From Micromonosporaceae bacterium KJ-029 (lineage in GTDB: Bacteria; Actinomycetota; Actinomycetes; Mycobacteriales; Micromonosporaceae): a DNA stretch of 64,000 nucleotides. Shown here piece after piece: positions 8,351 through 18,112 of the stretch. The stretch lies in the NCBI GenBank assembly GCA_005402585.1, contig BIFP01000007.1, positions 124,001 through 188,000 of the forward strand, read 5' to 3'. The notes beneath the pieces are model-generated. The model saw only the letters and a program-made list of their open reading frames with translations. It searched no databases and had not been told where the DNA came from. The translations under genes and the position numbers were made by a program. Each line of letters begins with the position of its first letter. Positions within the stretch are counted from its first letter, which is position 1.

Positions 8351-9589
8351 ATGGCTCCGCGCACCCCACCCCTCGGGCGGCCCTTCTGGACCTTCTGGAG
8401 CGCCGCCGCGCTGGCCAACCTCGGTGACGGCATCAGGGTGGCCGCCTTCCCGCTGCTGGCCGCCGCGCTCACCGACGACCCCCTGGCCGTCGCCGCCGTC
8501 GCGGCCGCCCAGTTCCTGCCGTGGCTCGTCTCCGGCCTGCTCGCCGGCGCCCTGGCCGACCGCCGCGGCGCCCGTACGCTGCTCGCCGCCGCCGACACCG
8601 GCCGGGTCGTGGTGCTGGCCGTCCTCGCCACCACGGTCGCCCTGGGCTGGGCCACCATCGCCCTCGTCGTCACGGCCGCGTTCCTGCTCGGGGTCGGCGA
8701 GACCATCCGCGACACCGCCGCCCAGACCGCCGTACCCCGGCTCGTCACCGACGCCCAGCTGGAGAAGGCCAACGGACGGCTGGTCGCCGGCGAGATCGTC
8801 GGCAACGAGTTCATCGGCCCACCCGTGGGCGCCCTGCTGTTCGTCCTCGGCGCCGCCATCCCGTTCGCGGTCAACGGCGCCACCCTCGCCCTGGCCGTGA
8901 TGCTCGTACTCTCCCTGCCGCTGAGCCTGGCCCACCGCGCCACCTCCCGGCCGGCCACCGACACCCCTGCCCCGGCCGGCGGCGACGGCCTCCTGGCCGG
9001 CCTGCGCTGGCTCGCCCGTCAGCCGATGCTGCGTACGCTGGTGCTCGTCGGTGCCGCAGTCGCCGCCGCCGACAGCGCCTGGTTCGCGATCTTCGTGCTC
9101 TACGCCCGCGACGCCCTCGGCCTCGGCGCGTTCGGCTTCGGCCTGCTCCTGGCCACCGGCGCGGCCGGCGGCCTGATCGGCTCGTTCGGCGCCGACCGGC
9201 TGGTCGCCCGGTTCCGCCACCGGCACGTGCTCACCTGGTCGATGGCCGTCACCGCGGGCGTACCGATCCTGCTGGCCTTCACGCCCAACCGCGCCGCAGC
9301 AGTCGTCGTGGTGGTCACCACCAGCGCCGCGTTCGCCGTACTCAACGTGGCCGCGCTGTCCGTACGCCAACGACTCGTGCCCGGCGCGCTGCTCGGCCGG
9401 GTCGTCGCCGCCTCCCGGATGGTCACCTACAGCTGCACCGCGCTGGGCGCGCTGGTCGGTGGCGCGTTGGCTGCCCGCGCCGGCATCGGGGCGCCGTTCG
9501 TGTTCAGCGGTGTCGTCGCCGTCGCGGCCACCGTCGCCTGGTGGATCGCCTCCCGGCCCGCGGCGCCGGGCGCCCTCGGTCTCCGTTGA
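8351..9589 (+). CDS. MFS transporter, EntS-like exporter family
   Basis: A 412-aa major facilitator protein with about 12 hydrophobic segments, of the MFS_3 type related to enterobactin exporters. FWTFWSAAALANLGDGIRVAAFPLLAA at the N-terminus and the loop-2 segment LADRRGARTLL are typical. Substrates of this group include siderophores and drugs; nothing here identifies which. The ATG at 8351 is chosen because the family alignment begins there and a -10 element lies 7 nt upstream. The gene is convergent with cvnB and the two are separated by a paired repeat element. Confidence 0.85.
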   Translation: MAPRTPPLGRPFWTFWSAAALANLGDGIRVAAFPLLAAALTDDPLAVAAVAAAQFLPWLVSGLLAGALADRRGARTLLAAADTGRVVVLAVLATTVALGWATIALVVTAAFLLGVGETIRDTAAQTAVPRLVTDAQLEKANGRLVAGEIVGNEFIGPPVGALLFVLGAAIPFAVNGATLALAVMLVLSLPLSLAHRATSRPATDTPAPAGGDGLLAGLRWLARQPMLRTLVLVGAAVAAADSAWFAIFVLYARDALGLGAFGFGLLLATGAAGGLIGSFGADRLVARFRHRHVLTWSMAVTAGVPILLAFTPNRAAAVVVVVTTSAAFAVLNVAALSVRQRLVPGALLGRVVAASRMVTYSCTALGALVGGALAARAGIGAPFVFSGVVAVAATVAWWIASRPAAPGALGLR

Positions 9590-9650
9590 CCAGCGACAGC
9601 CAGCCCCCACAACGCCCGAAACGACGGCCGCCGGGCTCCCGGCGGGACAT

Positions 9651-9701
9651 GTTAAGAAGGGGCCCCTGTACTACCGCAGGCGTTAATAGGGGGCCCTTCC
9701 T
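9651..9701. repeat. Paired GGAAGGGCCCC intergenic repeat, copy B (inverted orientation)
   Basis: GTTAAGAAGGGGCCCC begins at 9651, and GTTAATAGGGGGCCCTTCCT fills 9682-9701. The reverse complement matches copy C almost exactly, including the 11-nt GCCTGCGGTAG spacer. It lies between the convergent 3' ends of the MFS gene and cvnB, 7 nt from the cvnB stop. Confidence 0.9.
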
Positions 9702-9707
9702 TACACG

Positions 9708-10130
9708 TCAGCGGGGTAGTGCCTGCTGGAGTTCGGCGCGGAGGGCGGGGGTGAGCATCTCTCCGGCCTGCTTGGCCAGCCGGGCCATCTCGTAGCCGAC
9801 CACGCCGATGTCCGCGTCCGCCGCCGCCAGGGTGGCCAGGATCGAACCGTCGCGGATCTGCATCACCAGGAAGTAGCCGCGCCCCATCTCGACCACGGTC
9901 TGCTTGACCACGTCACCGTCGAACATCTGCGCGGCACCCGCGGTGATGCTCATCAGGCCCGAGGTCACCGCGGAGAGCTTGTCGGCGTGGTCACGCGGCA
10001 GGTTGTCGGATATCGCGACGAGCAACCCGTCGGAGGAGACCACCACCGCGTGCGCCACGCCCGGCACCCGCTCCGCGAACGCGCTGACCAACCAGCTCAG
10101 GTCCCGTGCTTCCTGAGACAACGTCGTCAC
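9708..10130 (-). CDS. cvnB: Roadblock/LC7-domain protein of a conservon (CvnB-like)
   Basis: A 140-aa single-domain roadblock/LC7 protein ([34 protein letters not shown]). In actinomycete conservons the roadblock protein CvnB acts with a histidine-kinase-like membrane protein (CvnA), a DUF742 protein (CvnC) and a small GTPase (CvnD) in a G-protein-like signalling complex. The GTG start overlaps the cvnA stop (GTGA, 10127-10130), which implies translational coupling; AAGGGAG lies 6 nt upstream. No cvnC or cvnD follows: the next feature is a repeat and then a convergent gene. The system is therefore an incomplete or specialised AB pair. Confidence 0.9.
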   Translation of the reverse strand: MTTLSQEARDLSWLVSAFAERVPGVAHAVVVSSDGLLVAISDNLPRDHADKLSAVTSGLMSITAGAAQMFDGDVVKQTVVEMGRGYFLVMQIRDGSILATLAAADADIGVVGYEMARLAKQAGEMLTPALRAELQQALPR

Positions 10131-12691
10131 TTGGGTCTCCCTTCGCTCCATACCCCGGGCGGCGGCACGGGTATCACGGCGGTCTCTTCGGCCTCGGCCC
10201 GCCGGACCCCGCTGTACAGCCTCGACAGCATGCCGCCGACTGCCTCCGGGTCCGGGTCGTGCCGGGCCACCGACTGCTGCTCCGGGCGGGCCGGCTGGGT
10301 CACGGCGCTCAGCTGCGCCATCGGCACCCGTACCGGCAGCCCCCGGTCGTTCGTCCCCGCGGTCACCGGCACCGCCGGCGGCGCGGGCATCCCGGCGCCC
10401 GTCGCCGGCACGGCCGACGACGGTCCCTCCCGGGACCACCAGCCGCCACCGGCGGGCGCCGGCACGGCCGCCGGAGCGAGCACGTCCTCCGCGCGCACCG
10501 GCACCGCGTGGGTCTGGCGGGGCACTGTGATCGGCCGCCGGCCGGCCACCGGCAGGTCCGCCGGGCCAGGGTTCCTCGGCGCGCCGAGCCGGGCCGCCGC
10601 GGCCGGCAGCACCCGCGGCGACGGCGCCGGGTCCAGGCTCGGCGGCGGCGCCGGGGCCAGCAGCGCGCCCGGCAGTTTGATCCGGACCACCAGGCCGCCG
10701 GCACCACCGTGCAGTCGTACCTCGATGCCGTGCCGGGCGGCGAGATGGCTGACCACGAACAGACCCATCCGCTCGACCGTCGCCATGTCCGCGGCCGGCG
10801 GCCTGGCCAGCACACCGTTCGCCTCGGCCAGCGCCGTCGGGCTCATGCCCAGGCCCTGGTCGGCGATCTCGATCACCGCCCCGGCCCCCTCGGCGCGGGC
10901 CATCACCTGCACGACGGTGTCCGGCCGCGAGAACGCGGTGGCGTTCTCCAGCAGCTCGGCGAGCAGGTGCACCAGTTCACCGACGGCGTGCCCGACGACG
11001 TGCAGTTCGGCCACCGCCTCGTGCCGCACCCGCTGGTACTGCTCGATCTCGGCGCTGGCCGCCAGCAGCACCGCGCTCAACCCGATCGGCCGGTTCCACC
11101 GGCGGGTCGACTCGGTGCCGGCCAGCACCAGCAGGCTCTCGTCGTTACGGCGCATGCGCGCGGCGAGGTGGTCCAGCTTGAACAGGTTCTCCAGCTGGTC
11201 CGGGTCGCCCTCCTCCCGCTCCAGGTCGTCGAGCAGCTCCAACTGCCGCTCCACCAGCACCTGGCTGCGCCGGGCGAGGTTGACGAACATCGCGTTGACG
11301 TTGCGCCGCATGTTCGCCTGGTCGACGGCCACCCCGACCGCGCTGCGGTGCACCGCGACGAACGCCTCGGCCAGTTCACCGATCTCGTCCAGGGACCGCA
11401 CCACCGCCGGTGAGACCTCGATGGCCGGCACACCGCCGGAGACGGAACGCAGCCGGGCCAGCGCCTCGGGCAGTTCGATCTGGGCGATCCGCAGCGCCTG
11501 CGACCGCAGCAGCCGGATCGACCGGGCCAGCGAACGACCGATCAGCACCGAGGTCAGCACCGCCACCAGCAGCACCGTAATGATCACACCGACCACCAGC
11601 AGCGTCTCGCGCAGCTGGGTCCGGCTGGCCTCGTCGGCCAGGCTCGCCGACGCGTCCAGCACCTCGGCCTCGAATCGCCTGAGCAGCTCGTGCCGCTCCT
11701 CGCTGGCCTCCCACCACTGCGCGGCGCGTGGCATCGTCGGCCCGGCCGAGCCCTGCCCCAGCGCCCGCTCCTCCATCTGCGAGGCGGTGACGAAGGCCGG
11801 CTCCACGCTCATCTGGTCGTAGCGGGCCACCTGCGCGTTGGTCGCGGCGATCCGGAACGAGCCCAGCGCGGTCAGCTGCCGCGCCCGCAGGTCGGTCAGC
11901 CGCCCGGTGTCCTCGCCGTCGAGGCCGCCCGTGCGGGCCGCCACGTACAGATCCGCGCGCAGCCGTGACGACAGCTCCTTGGCCCGGGCAAACTGCACGT
12001 ACCGCTGGACCGCGTCGGACAGCTCCGGCCGGTCGGCACCGGGTGACGGGGCCGCGAGCAGGGTCAGCAGCGCGTCGACGGCCCGGTGGTAGTTACCGAT
12101 GATGGTGTCGTCGCTGAGCACCACAGTGGCCATGACGTTGCGGATGTAGCCGATCTGCTGGTACGCCTGCGAGGCCACCACGTACGTGTTCCGCCACGAG
12201 GCGTTGGCGTCGGCCAGCGGCTCGGCCGCCCGGCGCAGGGTCTCCGCCGCCTCGTCGGCGGCGTCCCGGTACGGCTGTAGTGTGGCGAGAACCTTCGCGC
12301 TCTCGTCCTCGCTGGTCGCGGCGCGCAGTGTGGGCAGCTCGCCGGCCGTACGGTCGCGCTCCTGCTGCAACTGGTGCACCAGCTGCGTGATCTCCCGTCC
12401 GACGCCGACCTGCCCGGCGAAGTCACTCAGCGTGGTGGCCCGGCCGACCAGGCTCTCCGTCTGCACGCCCGCCAGCACCAGGAACGCGACCGACGGGATG
12501 ACCAGCACCGTGGCGAGCTTGGTGCGCATCCGCCAGTCCTGGAGGCGCAGGGGGGAGCGTCGCCGGTGGGGCACCACCCGGACGTCGAACCGACGCCGGC
12601 GGTGTTGCGACACCCCGCGCGCCTGGTCCGCTCCTACACCCACACCTTCCTCCTCCCACGCGTCCGCCGCGACCCGGGGAGCGCCGTCCAT
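10127..12691 (-). CDS. cvnA: Nitrate/nitrite-sensor-type histidine kinase of a conservon (CvnA-like)
   Basis: An 854-aa membrane sensor kinase. A basic N-terminus precedes TM1 (about 58-77). Next come an extracytoplasmic NIT-type sensing domain (about 80-360) with repeated RDRTAGEL- and [13 protein letters not shown] segments, TM2 (about 370-395) and a HAMP-like linker. The phosphoacceptor-type helix [14 protein letters not shown] has its His near residue 507. A HATPase domain ([19 protein letters not shown]) and a Pro/Ala-rich C-tail follow. This architecture is that of CvnA proteins, which regulate development and secondary metabolism. The ATG at 12691 has no strong ribosome binding site, so the start is uncertain. 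The stop overlaps cvnB by 4 nt. No response-regulator gene adjoins it. Confidence 0.88.
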   Translation of the reverse strand: MDGAPRVAADAWEEEGVGVGADQARGVSQHRRRRFDVRVVPHRRRSPLRLQDWRMRTKLATVLVIPSVAFLVLAGVQTESLVGRATTLSDFAGQVGVGREITQLVHQLQQERDRTAGELPTLRAATSEDESAKVLATLQPYRDAADEAAETLRRAAEPLADANASWRNTYVVASQAYQQIGYIRNVMATVVLSDDTIIGNYHRAVDALLTLLAAPSPGADRPELSDAVQRYVQFARAKELSSRLRADLYVAARTGGLDGEDTGRLTDLRARQLTALGSFRIAATNAQVARYDQMSVEPAFVTASQMEERALGQGSAGPTMPRAAQWWEASEERHELLRRFEAEVLDASASLADEASRTQLRETLLVVGVIITVLLVAVLTSVLIGRSLARSIRLLRSQALRIAQIELPEALARLRSVSGGVPAIEVSPAVVRSLDEIGELAEAFVAVHRSAVGVAVDQANMRRNVNAMFVNLARRSQVLVERQLELLDDLEREEGDPDQLENLFKLDHLAARMRRNDESLLVLAGTESTRRWNRPIGLSAVLLAASAEIEQYQRVRHEAVAELHVVGHAVGELVHLLAELLENATAFSRPDTVVQVMARAEGAGAVIEIADQGLGMSPTALAEANGVLARPPAADMATVERMGLFVVSHLAARHGIEVRLHGGAGGLVVRIKLPGALLAPAPPPSLDPAPSPRVLPAAAARLGAPRNPGPADLPVAGRRPITVPRQTHAVPVRAEDVLAPAAVPAPAGGGWWSREGPSSAVPATGAGMPAPPAVPVTAGTNDRGLPVRVPMAQLSAVTQPARPEQQSVARHDPDPEAVGGMLSRLYSGVRRAEAEETAVIPVPPPGVWSEGRPK

Positions 12692-12765
12692 CCAACCAGC
12701 CTCGGGAGCAGTGTCAACGTCCTGCCCTTACGAAGGGTTCAGGAAGGGTACTGCCGGTCGCCACC

Positions 12766-14151
12766 CTATGTCGTGGTCGCCGAGGCTTGATCATCCGTCC
12801 GGCCGATGTCGGCCAACGCCACGGCATCGGCGATGCGGCCGGTGGCCACCAGTGCCGCACCGGTCGCCCCGATCTCGGGATCGCGCTCGAACCCGACCCG
12901 GCGCGGGGCCAGCACCGCTGCGAACGCCCCACGCCACCAGGGTGACGCCGCCATCGCGCCGCCGCCGAGGATCACGTCCACCGGCGGCGCGACTGTCGAC
13001 TCCAGCACCGCCAGATCGTCGACGACCAGCTCGCACACCCCGTGCATCAACCCGGCGAGCATCTCCACCGCGGTGGTGCCGAAACCCAGCCCGCGCAGCT
13101 CACCCGAGCCGGCGCGGTGGCTGCCCGGCGGTCGGTCGCCGCCGAAGCGGACATTCGCCGGCCGACCGCCGCCGGCCGGGACCTGGGCCAGGGCCGCCTC
13201 CAGCGCTGCCCCGGTGGGTAGCCGCAGCTCCCGGGAGGCCCAGGCGAACAGGTTCCCGCCGGAGGAGTACGCCGCCCCGGTGACCACGTGGTCGTGGTCG
13301 ACGCGGTAGCGCCACAGCTGCCGGGGCAGCGGCGTCAGGTCGGCGTGGGCGGGCATCCGTTGCAGCAGCCGCACCGCCGACGAGGTGCCCACGGTCACCG
13401 CCGCCCGGGTGTGGTCGACGCAGCCGGAGCCGACGTTTGAGGCGGCGCCGTCACCGACCGGAGCGGCCCACCGGGCCCGCGCCAGGGCGGGCCACCGCCG
13501 GGCGTGATCGACGCGCAGCCGACCCTGCCAGTGTCGCGGCGCCAGCTCGGACAGCTCCTCGACCCGGGTACCGGCCAGCGCGCAGGACTCGGCGTCCCAG
13601 TCCAGGGTGCGCAGGTCCAGCAGGCCGGTGCCGGACGCCTGGGAGATCGACATCGGCGCCTCGGTGAGCAGTTGGCCCAGCACGAACTCGACCAGCCCGG
13701 CGAAGCGGGCCACCCGGCTGCCGCAGTGCGCGCGCAGCCAGGGCAGCCGCATCGACCAGTAGCAGCGGTGCCACCAGGTACCGGTGCGCTGGTGGAAGGC
13801 GTCCGGGTCGGCCGGCCCGGCCTGCGTCGCGGGCGACTCGGGCCGGGTGTCCAGCCAGGTGAGCACCGGCCCGAGCGGCTCGCCGTCCACGCCGATCGGC
13901 ACCACCGAGTGCCACTGCGCGCTGACCGCCACCAGCTCCACCTCGCGCAGCCGGCCCTGCTCGCTCAGCTCGTCCAGGCATTCGGCGAGACCGGCCAGGT
14001 AGCCGCGGGCGTCGAGCGTGCCGGCGCCGTCGTCGCCGACGGTCAGCACCACCCCGCGCCGCGCCAGCGCGCCCGGCAGGGGCCGGGCGTCGCCGTCCAG
14101 CACGAGCCCGCGCACCGACGAGGTGCCCAGGTCAAGCGCGAGAATGCTCAT
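12766..14151 (-). CDS. FGGY-family carbohydrate kinase, gluconokinase-like
   Basis: A 461-aa sugar kinase of the FGGY family (ASKHA fold). The N-terminal phosphate loop is LALDLGTSSVRG, and the C-terminal adenosine-binding region ends DVILGGGAMAASPWWRGAFA. The length is close to that of gluconokinases and somewhat short for xylulokinases. The TGTWWHRCYWSMRLPWL region resembles actinobacterial gluconokinase-like members, but the substrate is not certain. A TACGTT -10-like element (14160-14165, minus strand) ends 8 nt before the ATG and no Shine-Dalgarno is visible, which fits leaderless expression. The gene is divergent from the trp leader region. Confidence 0.8.
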   Translation of the reverse strand: MSILALDLGTSSVRGLVLDGDARPLPGALARRGVVLTVGDDGAGTLDARGYLAGLAECLDELSEQGRLREVELVAVSAQWHSVVPIGVDGEPLGPVLTWLDTRPESPATQAGPADPDAFHQRTGTWWHRCYWSMRLPWLRAHCGSRVARFAGLVEFVLGQLLTEAPMSISQASGTGLLDLRTLDWDAESCALAGTRVEELSELAPRHWQGRLRVDHARRWPALARARWAAPVGDGAASNVGSGCVDHTRAAVTVGTSSAVRLLQRMPAHADLTPLPRQLWRYRVDHDHVVTGAAYSSGGNLFAWASRELRLPTGAALEAALAQVPAGGGRPANVRFGGDRPPGSHRAGSGELRGLGFGTTAVEMLAGLMHGVCELVVDDLAVLESTVAPPVDVILGGGAMAASPWWRGAFAAVLAPRRVGFERDPEIGATGAALVATGRIADAVALADIGRTDDQASATTT

Positions 14152-14252
14152 CGCGGGTCAACGTACCCGGTGACCCGGCACCACAGCCGCGCCGCGCACG
14201 CGGGTACGCCGATCGGCTTCCGCGCCGATCGCCCGGCGCGTAGGGTGAGCGC

Positions 14253-14312
14253 ATGCTCGCGCGACTGTCCTGCTGGTGGCCCGCCGACCCGGCGGCCCAT
14301 CCCCGCGCGTAG
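14253..14312 (+). CDS. trpL: trp-operon-type leader peptide with tandem Trp codons
   Basis: A 19-codon frame whose peptide contains CWWPADPAAHPRA. Two consecutive TGG codons lie at 14274-14279. AGGGTGAG sits just upstream of the ATG. Actinobacterial trp and aroH leaders typically carry two or three Trp residues followed by a segment resembling TAHPAAH (from memory of the family), and this peptide fits that pattern. It ends 93 nt before the trpEG start, with a hairpin in between. This is the classical layout for ribosome-mediated attenuation: ribosome stalling at the TGG pair under tryptophan shortage would prevent the terminator from forming. Conserved leader spacing in relatives would confirm it. 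Confidence 0.85.
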   Translation: MLARLSCWWPADPAAHPRA

Positions 14313-14364
14313 CTTCCCCACGCGGCCGCCCGACGAGGCGGTCGCCGGTCATCTCCCGGCTCGT

Positions 14365-14389
14365 GGGCCGCCTTCCAACGGCGGCGCCC
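14365..14389 (+). terminator. Candidate attenuator hairpin before trpEG
   Basis: GGGCCGCC (14365-14372) pairs with GGCGGCGCCC (14380-14389), giving an 8-bp stem with one bulged G and a 7-nt loop. It is 53 nt after the leader-peptide stop and 16 nt before the trpEG start codon. There is no U tract, so it could instead mask the ribosome binding site. Confidence 0.6.
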
Positions 14390-14405
14390 AGCCCCGAGGA
14401 GACCG

Positions 14406-16316
14406 ATGACCCCGCTGACCGAGCTACTCGACGCGCTCGCCGCCGGTGCCGAACCCGGCCCGTTCGCGCTGGTACGCCGCGACGGCGCCGACCACCTCGA
14501 CCTGTTCACCGGCCCGGTGCACACCGTCGACCAGCTCGCCGACCTGCCCCTGCCCGCCGGGGCGCCCGGCCCGGCGACGCTGGCCCTGGTGCCGTACCGG
14601 CAGGTCGCCGAGCGCGGCTTCGCCTGTGTCGACGACGGTGTGCCGCTGGAGTGTCTACGTATCGACCGCCACGTTCGGCTGCCCCTGGCCGCCGTCCTCG
14701 ACGCCCTGCCCGACAGCCCGGTCCGCACCACCGGCGCGGCCTTCGACATCACCGACGACGAGTACGCCGCCGCGGTCGACCGGGTGCTCGCCGAGGAGAT
14801 CGGCCGCGGTGAGGGCGCCAACTTCGTCATCCACCGCACCATGCACGCCCGGGTGCAGGGCCCACCGCTGACCGCCGCGCTGGCCGCCCTGCGGTCACTG
14901 CTGCTGCGCGAGCGCGGGGCGTACTGGACGTTCGCGGTGAACACCGGCGCGCGCACCCTGGTCGGCGCCAGCCCCGAGCGGCACGTCAGCGTCGATGACG
15001 GGCTGGTGCTGATGAACCCGATCAGCGGCACCTTCCGGCACACCGGGGCAGCGGCGGACCGGGCCGCGCTGCTGCGCTTCCTCGCCGACGAGAAGGAGAC
15101 CGAGGAGCTGTACATGGTCCTCGACGAGGAGCTGAAGATGATGGCCACCGTGGCCGACCACGGCGGGCAGGTGGTCGGGCCGTACCTGAAGGAGATGTCC
15201 CACCTGGCGCACACCGAGTACCTGCTCGCCGGGCGCGGCTCGAAGGACGTCCGCGAGGTGCTGCGGGAGACCATGTTCGCTCCGACGGTGACGGGCAGCC
15301 CGATGGAGAACGCATGCCGTGTGATCGCCCGGCACGAGCGCACCGGCCGCCGCTACTACGCCGGGGTGCTGGCCCTGCTCGGTCACGACGACACCGGCCG
15401 GCAGACCCTCGACGCGCCGATCCTCATCCGCACCGCCGAGATCTCCCCGGCCGGTGACCTGCGGGTGCCGGTCGGGGCGACCCTGGTGCGCCACTCCACC
15501 CCCACCGCCGAGGTCGCCGAGACCCACGCCAAGGCCGCCGGGGTGCTGGCCGCCCTCGGTCTGGGACCGCAGGCCCCGGCCGCCGGTCCCCGCCCGGCGC
15601 CGCGCCTCGCCGACGACCCGCAGGTCCGGGCCGCGCTGGCCGCCCGCAACGCCCCGCTGGCCCGGTTCTGGCTGGACCAGCGGCCGCCGGGCACTCTCGC
15701 CCTGCCCGCCGTTTCCGGCCGCCGGGTGCTGATCGTCGACGGCGAGGACACCTTCACCGGAATGCTGGCCCACCAGCTGGGCGCGCTGGGCCTGGCGGTG
15801 ACCGTACGGCCGTGGCACGCCGCCGGGCCGGTGCGGGCGTACGACCTGGTGGTGGTGGGGCCCGGTCCGGGCGACCCGACCAGCGACACCCCGAAGATGA
15901 CCACCCTGCGCACCCTGCTCACCGAGTTGCTGGACAGCGGCCACCCGACGCTCGCCGTCTGCCTCGGCCACCAGCTCCTCGCCGGCCTGCTCGGACTGCC
16001 CGTGCACCGCCGCGACGCGCCCTACCAAGGACTTCAGCGCACGGTGCCGCTGTTCGGCGTGCCGCGACGGGTCGGCTTCTACGCCACCTTCACCGCCCGC
16101 GCCGGCGCCGATCGGCAGGACGGCCGGTACGGTCCGGTCGAGCTTTCCCGGGACGCGGCCGATGGGGCGGTGCACGCGCTGCGCGGCCGGGGCTTCGCCG
16201 GGGTGCAGTTCCACCCCGAGTCGGTGCTCAGCCCGGACGGCCTGGCGGTCCTGGCCGATCTGCTGCCCGACCTCCTGCCGGCACCGGCCGGGGAGTTAAC
16301 GACCGCTCAGGCATAG
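14406..16316 (+). CDS. Fused anthranilate synthase (TrpE-TrpG type)
   Basis: A 636-aa chorismate-utilising fusion enzyme. Residues about 1-390 are a TrpE-like chorismate-binding domain (SPERHVS, MNPISGTFRHTG, DEELKMM, GSPMENACRVI). Residues about 435-630 are a class-I glutamine amidotransferase with oxyanion-loop GPGPGDP, nucleophile Cys519 (VCLGHQLLAG) and His603/Glu605 (FHPES). It is predicted to convert chorismate and glutamine to anthranilate for tryptophan. PhzE-type aminodeoxyisochorismate synthases have the same fusion, but no phenazine genes are nearby and the Trp-Trp leader argues for tryptophan control. GAGGAGA lies 4 nt before the ATG. A paired repeat follows the gene. Confidence 0.88.
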   Translation: MTPLTELLDALAAGAEPGPFALVRRDGADHLDLFTGPVHTVDQLADLPLPAGAPGPATLALVPYRQVAERGFACVDDGVPLECLRIDRHVRLPLAAVLDALPDSPVRTTGAAFDITDDEYAAAVDRVLAEEIGRGEGANFVIHRTMHARVQGPPLTAALAALRSLLLRERGAYWTFAVNTGARTLVGASPERHVSVDDGLVLMNPISGTFRHTGAAADRAALLRFLADEKETEELYMVLDEELKMMATVADHGGQVVGPYLKEMSHLAHTEYLLAGRGSKDVREVLRETMFAPTVTGSPMENACRVIARHERTGRRYYAGVLALLGHDDTGRQTLDAPILIRTAEISPAGDLRVPVGATLVRHSTPTAEVAETHAKAAGVLAALGLGPQAPAAGPRPAPRLADDPQVRAALAARNAPLARFWLDQRPPGTLALPAVSGRRVLIVDGEDTFTGMLAHQLGALGLAVTVRPWHAAGPVRAYDLVVVGPGPGDPTSDTPKMTTLRTLLTELLDSGHPTLAVCLGHQLLAGLLGLPVHRRDAPYQGLQRTVPLFGVPRRVGFYATFTARAGADRQDGRYGPVELSRDAADGAVHALRGRGFAGVQFHPESVLSPDGLAVLADLLPDLLPAPAGELTTAQA

Positions 16317-16405
16317 GCGGGCCGATCCGGGGTAGCGCTGTGGACGGCCGGCGGTCCGGGCGGGTATGAGAGCCCCCGCCCGGGCCGCCGGTTCCGGTCG
16401 GTGAA

Positions 16406-16456
16406 AGGAAGGGCCCCTTCTTAACGCCTGCGGTGGTAAAGGGGCCCCCTATTAAC
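16406..16456. repeat. Paired GGAAGGGCCCC intergenic repeat, copy C
   Basis: Unit 1 is 16406-16425 (AGGAAGGGCCCCTTCTTAAC) and unit 2 is 16437-16456 (TAAAGGGGCCCCCTATTAAC), separated by GCCTGCGGTGG. It lies between the convergent 3' ends of trpEG and wrbA. Each unit core (AAGGGGCCCCTT) is itself near-palindromic. Confidence 0.9.
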
Positions 16457-16508
16457 AGGGAGCTTCACAGGGCCAGCCGCCGGCGCCGGCCGCGCCGTCG
16501 CCCGTGGC

Positions 16509-17126
16509 TCAGCCGGTGAGGCCCTGCTTGAGCGCGGCGCCGATCTGCACCGCCCGCTTGGCCGTCAGCGCCGTCGCCGACAGGGCGATGTGATCCGGAG
16601 CGGTCTCGCCGTTGTTGCTGGTGTGCGACGCGCCGTACGGGTTGCCGGAGACAAACTGACTCGGGTCGGTGTAGCCGGGCGTGACCACGATCCCGCCCCA
16701 GTGGTAGAAGACGTGGAACAGTGACAGCAGCGTCGCCTCCTGCCCACCGTGCAGGGTGGCGGTGGAGGTGAACGCCGAGTACACCTTGTTGGCCAGCGCC
16801 CCCTGGGCCCACAGCGGGCCGGTGGTGTCGATGAACTGCTTGAGCTGGGCGGCGACCAGCCCGTACCGGGTCGGCGACCCGAAGATCACCACGTCGGCCC
16901 AGCTCAGGTCGTCCGGCTGCGCCTCGTCGATGTCCTGGGTCTCCAGCCGGTGCGCCTCCCACCCTGAGTTGGAGCGGATCGCCTCGTCCGGCGCCAGTTC
17001 ACGTACCTTGCGCAGCCGCACCTCCGCCCCCGCGTCACCGGCGGCCTCGCATGCCGCCTGGGCCATCTGGTACGTGATGCCGGTCGCGCTGTAGTAGATC
17101 ACCGCCACCTTGACCTGTGCCGCCAT
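16509..17126 (-). CDS. wrbA: NAD(P)H:quinone oxidoreductase, WrbA-type flavodoxin-like protein
   Basis: A 205-aa flavodoxin-fold protein. The FMN phosphate-binding loop is YYSATGITYQMA, followed by GSPTRYGLVAAQLKQFIDTTGPLW and the WrbA-typical segments TSTATLHGGQE and GNPYGASHTS. It reduces quinones by two electrons and is associated with oxidative-stress defence. The length is standard for WrbA (about 200 aa). The ATG at 17126 has GGGAGGA 7 nt upstream. It is divergent from the ABC/two-component operon and convergent with trpEG. Confidence 0.92.
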   Translation of the reverse strand: MAAQVKVAVIYYSATGITYQMAQAACEAAGDAGAEVRLRKVRELAPDEAIRSNSGWEAHRLETQDIDEAQPDDLSWADVVIFGSPTRYGLVAAQLKQFIDTTGPLWAQGALANKVYSAFTSTATLHGGQEATLLSLFHVFYHWGGIVVTPGYTDPSQFVSGNPYGASHTSNNGETAPDHIALSATALTAKRAVQIGAALKQGLTG

Positions 17127-17189
17127 CGCATGTCCTCCCTGGTTCGGGTCAGCTCCGGCGACTACCCGATGCTTGTGGCGGCAAACTGT

Positions 17190-17236
17190 CGGACTGTCCA
17201 CCGGTCGACGGACAGTCCGGTTCCGTCCACCGGTCG
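17190..17236. promoter_or_regulatory. Inverted repeat plus overlapping direct repeat upstream of the ABC-TCS operon
   Basis: CGGACTGTCC (17190-17199) and GGACAGTCCG (17210-17219) are perfect inverted 10-mers with a 10-bp spacer. The 12-mer GTCCACCGGTCG occurs at 17196-17207 and again at 17225-17236, 29 bp (nearly three helical turns) apart. A GACGAT -10-like element ends 6 nt before the ATG at 17273, so the inverted repeat would lie at about -55 to -83. That is a typical activator position and would suit the LuxR-type response regulator of this operon. Confidence 0.6.
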
Positions 17237-17272
17237 TCCCGCGCCCCACCCGTGCCGGCCGACGATCGAGCC

Positions 17273-18108
<836 letters not shown>

Positions 18109-18112
<4 letters not shown>

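Noticed and set aside
14406..16316. Reading the fused enzyme as PhzE of a phenazine cluster
   Set aside because: No other phz genes are nearby and a Trp-Trp attenuator leader precedes it, which points to tryptophan synthesis.
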